Source of the DNA: Flavobacteriaceae bacterium
GTDB lineage: Bacteria; Bacteroidota; Bacteroidia; Flavobacteriales; Flavobacteriaceae
Direction: 5' to 3'
NCBI GenBank assembly: GCA_018699935.1
Contig: JABISF010000026.1
Location: 1 to 48,543 of the forward strand
Length of the DNA: 48,543 bases
The notes beneath the pieces were generated by a model that ran no database searches, was not told where the DNA came from, and saw only the letters and a program-made list of their open reading frames with translations. Position 1 is the stretch's first letter. Every line of letters starts with the position of its first letter. Made by a program: the position numbers and the translations under genes. Below are positions 44,062 through 48,543 of this stretch, one piece after another.

Positions 44062-44069
44062 CAAAAGTA
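44062..44069 (-). promoter_or_regulatory. -7 box for HU-SPOR gene
   Basis: TACTTTTG on the minus strand, perfect TAnnTTTG, five bases before the ATG at 44056. Confidence 0.6.
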
Positions 44070-44145
44070 GTAAAAATATTAGCAGTATGTAAACAACGGG
44101 CTGCGATGAAGTTTATTATATTCGTAACTATCTAAATCTTTGTCC

Positions 44146-45246
44146 ATGACTCGCTTGGAAGCTTGTTTGTTCCTTCGGCATATTGCCGGAATTGGTATGA
44201 TGCGTAGCCATAAATTATTGGCCTATTTTGAGACTCCGGAAGCCATTTTTGCCTGCGACTTCTCTAATCCCCCCGAAATAGAAGGCTTGGGAACAAACGA
44301 CTGGGAGGTGTTGAAACAGTGGAAAACCTACCGAGAAACCGTTGACAATGACCTAAAAAGCATTGAAAAACACGGAATTACGCCTCTTTTATTTGGAACT
44401 TCTGACTATCCCAAAACCCTCACGTTTTGTCCCGACGCCCCTTTAGTCTTATTTTTAAAAGGGAAAATTCATTTCCCAAAACGTAAAATTATCAGTATTG
44501 TAGGAACACGGAGTAACACGCAACGCGGCAAAGATTTTTGTTGCAATTTTATAGAAGCCATTGCACCTTTTGACCCGATTATTTGCTCAGGTTTTGCCTT
44601 GGGAATAGACATCATTGCCCACCAAACCGCCATTAATGTAGGACTGCAAACCGTTGCTTGTATAGGAAACAGCTTGGACCAACCCCTTTATCCCGCACAA
44701 CACCGGGTTTTTTAAAGACAGCTGATGGAAAACGGCGGTTTTTTAAGTGATTTTACCAGTAGTGAACCCTTTGATAAAAGTAATTTTCCTAGACGGAATC
44801 GCATTATTGCGGGTTTGGGTCATGCTACTTTGGTGATTGAATCAGGAATCAAAGGAGGCAGTATGAATACGGCACATTTAGCACATCAATACGGTCGGGA
44901 ATTGTTTGCGGTTCCCGGGCGTCCCACCGATGAGATGAGCCAGGGGTGTTTGCATTTGATCGAACAACAAAAAGCCCAATTGTTGTTTCGCCCTGAGGAT
45001 TTTATTGCGGCTATGGGATGGGGGAGCGACAGTGCGCCCCTTGTTCGACAAAAGGAAATCCCTTTGGCACTTTCGGAGGATGAACAACGCTTGTTTGATT
45101 ATTTTATACAAAATGAAAAAGGGCACTTAGACGCCCTGTCTCTAGCCTTGGATTGGCCAATTCAAAAAACGGCTTCGTTGATGATGCAATTGGAAATGAA
45201 GGGTCACGTTAGAGCCTTGCCGGGTAAGTATTTCGAATGGATTTAA
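44146..45246 (+). pseudogene. dprA: DprA DNA-processing protein, interrupted by in-frame TAA
   Basis: DprA loads RecA onto incoming single-stranded DNA in natural transformation. Two open segments are in one frame, separated only by TAA at 44713-44715. Upstream are the HhH-like N-terminus and the Rossmann-fold motifs SIVGTRSNTQRG, SGFALGIDIIAHQTA and DQPLYPAQH; downstream are ENGGFLSDF, NFPRRNRIIAGL, GGSMNTAHLA and the winged-helix end. Ignoring the stop the product is 366 residues, a normal DprA length, with RVF-stop-RQLMENGG where the family reads continuously. One substitution from a Lys, Gln or Glu codon would explain it. An ATG nine bases past the stop might allow a restarted C-terminal fragment, but the break is inside the Rossmann fold. 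Confidence 0.85.
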
Positions 45247-46211
45247 TATCCAATCTTATCACGGACTCTCAACAATACGCCCTGCGCCACCTTTTTGGCT
45301 TTTTCTGCACCTTTGAGCAACGCAATCTGCACTTCCTCGGGGTGTTCTTGATAGTAATTGAATCGTTGACGTTCTTCTGAAAAGCGTTCCAACAAAAGAT
45401 CAAAAAGCAATTGCTTGGCCTGTCCATAACCCATTCCCCCTTTGACGTAAAGCGCGCGTAATTCTGCAATGGCTGTTGGGGAGGCTATCAGGGAATAGAT
45501 TTTAAAAACGTTACAATTGTCCGGATCTTTGGGCTCCTCCATTGGGGTGCTGTCCGTTTGGATGCCCATCACTTGTTTGCGCAATGCTTTTTCTGGAAGG
45601 AAGATGTTAAGGGTATTGTTTTTTGACTTGCTCATTTTTTGACCATCCGTTCCGGGAATGTACTGCGTGGTCTCTTGGATTTTGGCTGATGGAAGAACAA
45701 AGGTTTCCCCCATTTGATGATTAAATCGAGCGGCCACATCCCGCGTAATTTCCAAATGCTGCAATTGATCTTTGCCAACCGGCACAATCTCTGCGTCATA
45801 GAGGAGAATGTCTGCAGCCATCAACATGGGATAAGAAAACAGACCGGCATTGATGTCGGAAAGTTGCTCCGATTTATCCTTAAAAGAATGCGCAAGCGTC
45901 AACCGCTGATACGGAAAAAAGCACTGTAAATACCACGCCAATTCTGTAACCTCACTCACATCACTTTGACGGTAAAAATGGGTGCGGTTGATATCCAATC
46001 CACACGCCAACCAAGCGGCGGCTGTGGCAAAGGTGTTTTCGCGTAAGGTTTTCCCGTCTTTAATTTGGGTTAGAGAATGTAAATCGGCAATAAAAAGGAA
46101 GGCGTCTTCGGCACTTTCCTTGGCCATTTCGATGGCGGGAAGTACAGCTCCTAATAAATTCCCCAAATGTGGCGTCCCTGTAGATTGTACCCCGGTTAAA
46201 ATTCTTGCCAT
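45243..46211 (-). CDS. trpS: Tryptophanyl-tRNA synthetase
   Basis: Charges tRNA-Trp. The 322-residue class I synthetase has the HIGH equivalent PHLGN (14-18), KMSKS at 192-196, and the TrpRS phrases QSTGTPHLGN and GKDQLQHLEITRD. A perfect -7 box (46227-46234) stands 15 bases before the ATG. Its end overlaps the dprA end by four bases in convergent orientation. Confidence 0.96.
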   Translation of the reverse strand: MARILTGVQSTGTPHLGNLLGAVLPAIEMAKESAEDAFLFIADLHSLTQIKDGKTLRENTFATAAAWLACGLDINRTHFYRQSDVSEVTELAWYLQCFFPYQRLTLAHSFKDKSEQLSDINAGLFSYPMLMAADILLYDAEIVPVGKDQLQHLEITRDVAARFNHQMGETFVLPSAKIQETTQYIPGTDGQKMSKSKNNTLNIFLPEKALRKQVMGIQTDSTPMEEPKDPDNCNVFKIYSLIASPTAIAELRALYVKGGMGYGQAKQLLFDLLLERFSEERQRFNYYQEHPEEVQIALLKGAEKAKKVAQGVLLRVRDKIGY

Positions 46212-46226
46212 TTATAAAAATTTCCA

Positions 46227-46234
46227 CAAAGGTA
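46227..46234 (-). promoter_or_regulatory. -7 box for trpS
   Basis: TACCTTTG on the minus strand, perfect TAnnTTTG, upstream of the trpS ATG at 46211. Confidence 0.6.
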
Positions 46235-46266
46235 AACTTCTTAAACGGCAGTGCAATTATGCGCTC

Positions 46267-46614
46267 CTAATTTTTATGTTGCAGTTTTTTATTCATGTAC
46301 AGAATTGCAAGAATTTGAGCAGCACCGCCAAACAAGAAAATGGAAGAAAAATAGCCGACCTCTGGACTCGAAAAAACACCCGAATTCTCGATGATCCCAC
46401 CTACGATAATTCCAATAGCAACACCGACCATTAAGGCGCCAAAACGAAATCCTCCAAGCGGGTTAGAAGACGGTTTACGCTTTGGAATTTCCATTCCGTT
46501 CTTCACCATGGCAATTTTTTGGCGGTGGTCAGAAACAATGGCAACAATGGCAATAGCACCTCCGACAAGGAGCCCAACGATGGGGATAAAGACCCCAATA
46601 ATTTCAACAGACAT
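46267..46614 (-). CDS. DUF6249-like small membrane protein
   Basis: A 115-residue protein with an N-terminal membrane helix (about 5-27, rich in Ile/Val/Gly), a basic cytoplasmic loop (SDHRQKIAMVKNGMEIPKRK) and two further helices. The layout fits DUF6249, small membrane proteins often found next to ECF sigma factor genes, and an ECF sigma gene starts 126 bp away on the other strand. Function unknown; a regulatory link with the sigma factor is a guess. Confidence 0.7.
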   Translation of the reverse strand: MSVEIIGVFIPIVGLLVGGAIAIVAIVSDHRQKIAMVKNGMEIPKRKPSSNPLGGFRFGALMVGVAIGIIVGGIIENSGVFSSPEVGYFSSIFLFGGAAQILAILYMNKKLQHKN

Positions 46615-46740
46615 AACTTTATTTTTTAGGTTAATATGGGGTAAGAGGTTTTCAGGCTTTTAAAAGTTACAGAGGAAGAGTACTTTTTTTGTAACTTTTA
46701 AATGTTTTGAATTGTCATAGATTCAACTTGCCCCAAGCGC

Positions 46741-47300
46741 ATGGAACTAAACACTAATGAAATTGATGATTTTAGAAAAGGGAATCACGCCGTTTTTGAA
46801 AAGTTAATAGAGACTTATAAAAATCGGGTGTATGCTAATGTAATTCGGTTGGTGCACCACAAAATGATGCAGAGGAGATTACGCAACGAGTTTTTATAAA
46901 GTGTTATTTGGAGTGCAAAAAGTTTCGTGGGGAATCCAAATTGTCCGTATGGATCTATCGAATTGCGTACAATGAGGCAATTAATTTTATAAAAAAACAA
47001 AAGCGATGGGTTTTTAAAACCTCCTTTTCAAAGCTCGATCATCAGGGTGAAACCCCGAGTATTTTCAAGACCATTGAACAGGAGGACAAAAAAGAATTTT
47101 TAAAAACCGCAATGCAAAATCTGACAGTAGAGGAGCGATGGCTAATTATTTTATGGTGTTATGATGAAATGAGTTACAAAGAGATCGCAGCGCATACCGG
47201 TTTGAGTCTTTCGAATGTAAAGGTTAAATTGCATCGCGGAAAACAGAACTTGAAACAACAATTAGAACCTTTTAAAAACAATTTTTATGAAGGATCATGA
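46741..47300 (+). pseudogene. ECF-type sigma factor gene with one-base frameshift
   Basis: Reading from ATG 46741 gives a normal region-2 N-terminus (MELNTNEIDDFRKGNHAVFE...YANVIRLVHH), then the frame breaks. In another frame the same protein continues NDAEEITQRVFIKCYLE, KLSVWIYRIAYNEAINFIKK (region 2), and NLTVEERWLIILWCYDEMSYKEIA plus LSNVKVKLHRGKQNLKQ (region 4 helix-turn-helix). Adding one A to the AAAA run at 46861-46864 restores HHKNDAEEI, so a one-base loss is the simplest cause. The repaired protein is about 186 residues, normal for an ECF sigma factor. The C-terminal segment overlaps the next gene by 14 bases. Confidence 0.82.
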
Positions 47301-47628
47301 ATTAAAAAATGTACTTAAGACCTACCACCAAGAGGTGATGGCACCAAAAGCTCTAAAAGAAGCTGTTTTAATTCAAATTCAAAAACGCAGTATTACTGAA
47401 CCGCCTTTGTTTTCAGCAATTGCATTGCGCCAAATCAGCATTTGGAGTGTTGCATTGTGTTTTGTTTGGGGGGTTACTTTTCTGTTTCCAGAATTGCAAC
47501 AGAAGGGGATTGTAATAATTTCATTTATAGATACTTCAATGCTTTCCTTTTTCCATATGGTGAGCTCCATCGTTTTTGTTTTGTTCGCCCTCGATCGGTT
47601 TTTTTACACCCAGTCAAAGATGTTCTGA
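47287..47628 (+). CDS. Putative anti-sigma factor-like membrane protein
   Basis: A 113-residue protein with a soluble N-terminus (about 1-50, KTYHQEVMAPKALKEAVL, like the start of some anti-sigma proteins) and two membrane helices (about 52-70 and 76-103). It overlaps the ECF sigma gene by 14 bases, the usual place for its membrane anti-sigma partner, which is the main support for the call; no zinc-binding HxxxC-x2-C motif is visible. If the sigma gene is truly broken, this regulator has lost its target. Confidence 0.6.
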   Translation: MKDHELKNVLKTYHQEVMAPKALKEAVLIQIQKRSITEPPLFSAIALRQISIWSVALCFVWGVTFLFPELQQKGIVIISFIDTSMLSFFHMVSSIVFVLFALDRFFYTQSKMF

Positions 47629-47634
47629 AAAAAT

Positions 47635-47642
47635 TATCTTTG
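47635..47642 (+). promoter_or_regulatory. -7 box for plsC
   Basis: TATCTTTG, perfect TAnnTTTG, ending four bases before the GTG at 47647, so transcription should start at or next to the start codon. Confidence 0.55.
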
Positions 47643-47646
47643 AAAG

Positions 47647-48420
47647 GTGAAGAAAATTCTTTTGGTGCTTTGGCGGATTTGGTTTTATACCCTGGCTGCG
47701 CTCCCTGTAGTGGTTTTATTTTTTCCTTTGGCGGTCATGCTATTTCTTCCCAATGGCTATCGCTATGTCTTTTTTGTGGCACGTAATATTTGGGCACCCT
47801 TTGTACTTTTTGGAATGGGGTTTTGGGTAAAAAAAACCAATTCGTTCCCTGAGGAAGGAAAAAGTTTTATGATGATTGCCAATCATACAAGTTATATTGA
47901 TGTGATGGTGATGTTGCGACTGCGAAAGACCCCATTTGTTTTTGTTGGAAAAAAAGAATTGGTGAAAATCCCCCTCTTTGGTTATTTATTCAAACGCGCG
48001 GCCATCATGGTGGATCGAAGCAGTTCAAAGAGTCGATTTGAGGTTTATGGTCGCGCACAAAAGGTCATTGCGAAAGGCTATAGTATGTGTATTTTTCCTG
48101 AAAAAGAATATATCGATGAAACCATCGTTCTGAATCCCTTTAAACAAGGAGCTTTCAAGTTGGCCATTGAGCACCAACTGCCGATCTTGCCCATGGTTTT
48201 TTTGGATTGTAAGCGTAAATTTCCGTGGTACACCACTTATGGTTATCCAGGAGCCCTTCGCGTACAGGCATTGCCCGTGATTCCAACAGAGGGATTGACA
48301 GAAGCCGCGATTCTCACTCTACAAGAAACGGCGCATGCACTCATAAAGCAAGAATTGTTAGCCGATCCCAAAGCGCGCACTACAGAAGCCATTGCCCTTT
48401 GGAAAAAGACTCTTAAATAA
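47647..48420 (+). CDS. plsC: 1-acyl-sn-glycerol-3-phosphate acyltransferase
   Basis: Acylates lysophosphatidate in phospholipid synthesis at the inner membrane. The 257-residue protein has two N-terminal hydrophobic segments (about 5-30 and 45-60), the catalytic NHTSYID (H80 and D85, the HX4D box), and FKRAAIMVDRSS. The usual FPEGTR binding motif is replaced by FPEKEYID (150-157), a notable deviation. The start is GTG, adjacent to a perfect -7 box, giving a leaderless transcript if used. Its end overlaps a minus-strand gene by eight bases. Confidence 0.9.
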   Translation: MKKILLVLWRIWFYTLAALPVVVLFFPLAVMLFLPNGYRYVFFVARNIWAPFVLFGMGFWVKKTNSFPEEGKSFMMIANHTSYIDVMVMLRLRKTPFVFVGKKELVKIPLFGYLFKRAAIMVDRSSSKSRFEVYGRAQKVIAKGYSMCIFPEKEYIDETIVLNPFKQGAFKLAIEHQLPILPMVFLDCKRKFPWYTTYGYPGALRVQALPVIPTEGLTEAAILTLQETAHALIKQELLADPKARTTEAIALWKKTLK

Positions 48421-48543
48421 AGATGTTTTCAATGGCTGCAGCACCCACCGCTTCCAAATCACGCATCGCATTAATGACCTTAAAAGCTGAAAATTGTTTT
48501 AAATCGGAATGATAAATGGGCGTTGGGATTAATTTTTCTTCGG
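48413..48543 (-). CDS. C-terminal end of an unidentified gene
   Basis: A minus-strand frame runs in from the right edge and ends at a TAA (48415-48413). The 42 visible codons read as protein-like sequence (IPTPIYHSDLKQFSAF, then INAMRDLEAVGAAAIE), with coding-like composition. I do not recognise the family. It converges with plsC and overlaps it by eight bases. Confidence 0.6.
   Translation of the reverse strand, partial: EEKLIPTPIYHSDLKQFSAFKVINAMRDLEAVGAAAIENIFI

Noticed and set aside
45982-46434. 150-codon plus-strand frame across the trpS start
   Set aside because: It runs antisense through trpS and its promoter and has no coding character.

Overview
The window reads as a chromosomal segment of a Flavobacteriia-type Bacteroidota. 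The basis is a set of family-level markers seen together: DUF4837, DUF6341, DUF6427, DUF5687, DUF6168 and DUF4292 proteins, an SprE/PorW-type gliding/type IX secretion lipoprotein, an ATP synthase operon that stops after atpG (atpD and atpC are normally a separate locus in this phylum), an ATP synthase a subunit with a long secreted N-terminal extension, and many perfect TAnnTTTG (-7) promoter boxes with no obvious Shine-Dalgarno sequences. Almost everything is core metabolism, translation, envelope and energy genes; I see no prophage, insertion sequence or CRISPR array.

Layout. 1-745: AT-rich, no convincing gene, with a cluster of palindromes (370-459) and two terminator-like hairpins. 746-3305 (minus): beta-carbonic anhydrase, TetR regulator, ElaA-type acetyltransferase overlapping rpiB. 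3809-6681 (plus): RNase R and a head-GIN secreted protein, then tRNA-Cys (minus). 6794-11342: folB, glnS, an SPFH protein and gltX. 11426-15685: ybeY-mnmG-methyltransferase, with a ParB-site (parS)-like 16-mer on each side of mnmG, and holB. 15807-19146: pgk, DUF4837 lipoprotein, tatA, a membrane M23 protein. 19153-22669: tightly coupled GH3-family ligase, glycosyltransferase and polysaccharide pyruvyl transferase. 22709-26199: purD, DUF6341, DUF6427, ferredoxin-NADP reductase-like protein. 26261-30951: DUF5687 permease, ABC ATPase, SprE/PorW. 31001-36949: bactofilin, AtpZ, DUF6168, atpBEFHAG. 37062-39470: chitinase-like lipoprotein, PNPOx-like protein, GNAT. 39615-43073: dut, sugar nucleotidyltransferase, DUF4292, EnvC-like protein. 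43076-46614: HU-TM-SPOR protein (minus), dprA, trpS (minus), DUF6249 (minus). 46741-48543: ECF sigma factor, putative anti-sigma protein, plsC, and the end of an unidentified minus-strand gene.

The most notable observations are: (a) three genes interrupted as read, sprE and dprA by single in-frame TAA codons and the ECF sigma gene by a one-base frameshift in an A-run; (b) two parS-like sites bracketing mnmG, one inside the ybeY coding end, suggesting an origin-proximal chromosome-partition locus; (c) a ybeY whose conserved N-terminus has no ATG, GTG or TTG start but sits just behind a perfect promoter box, suggesting an ATC or ATT start; (d) promoter boxes so close to start codons that several mRNAs should be leaderless or nearly so; (e) an M23-GH3-glycosyltransferase-pyruvyltransferase cassette of unknown product; (f) overlapping palindromes in the gene-free left end. 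Functions rest on motif and family recognition by eye; no database search or folding calculation was run.
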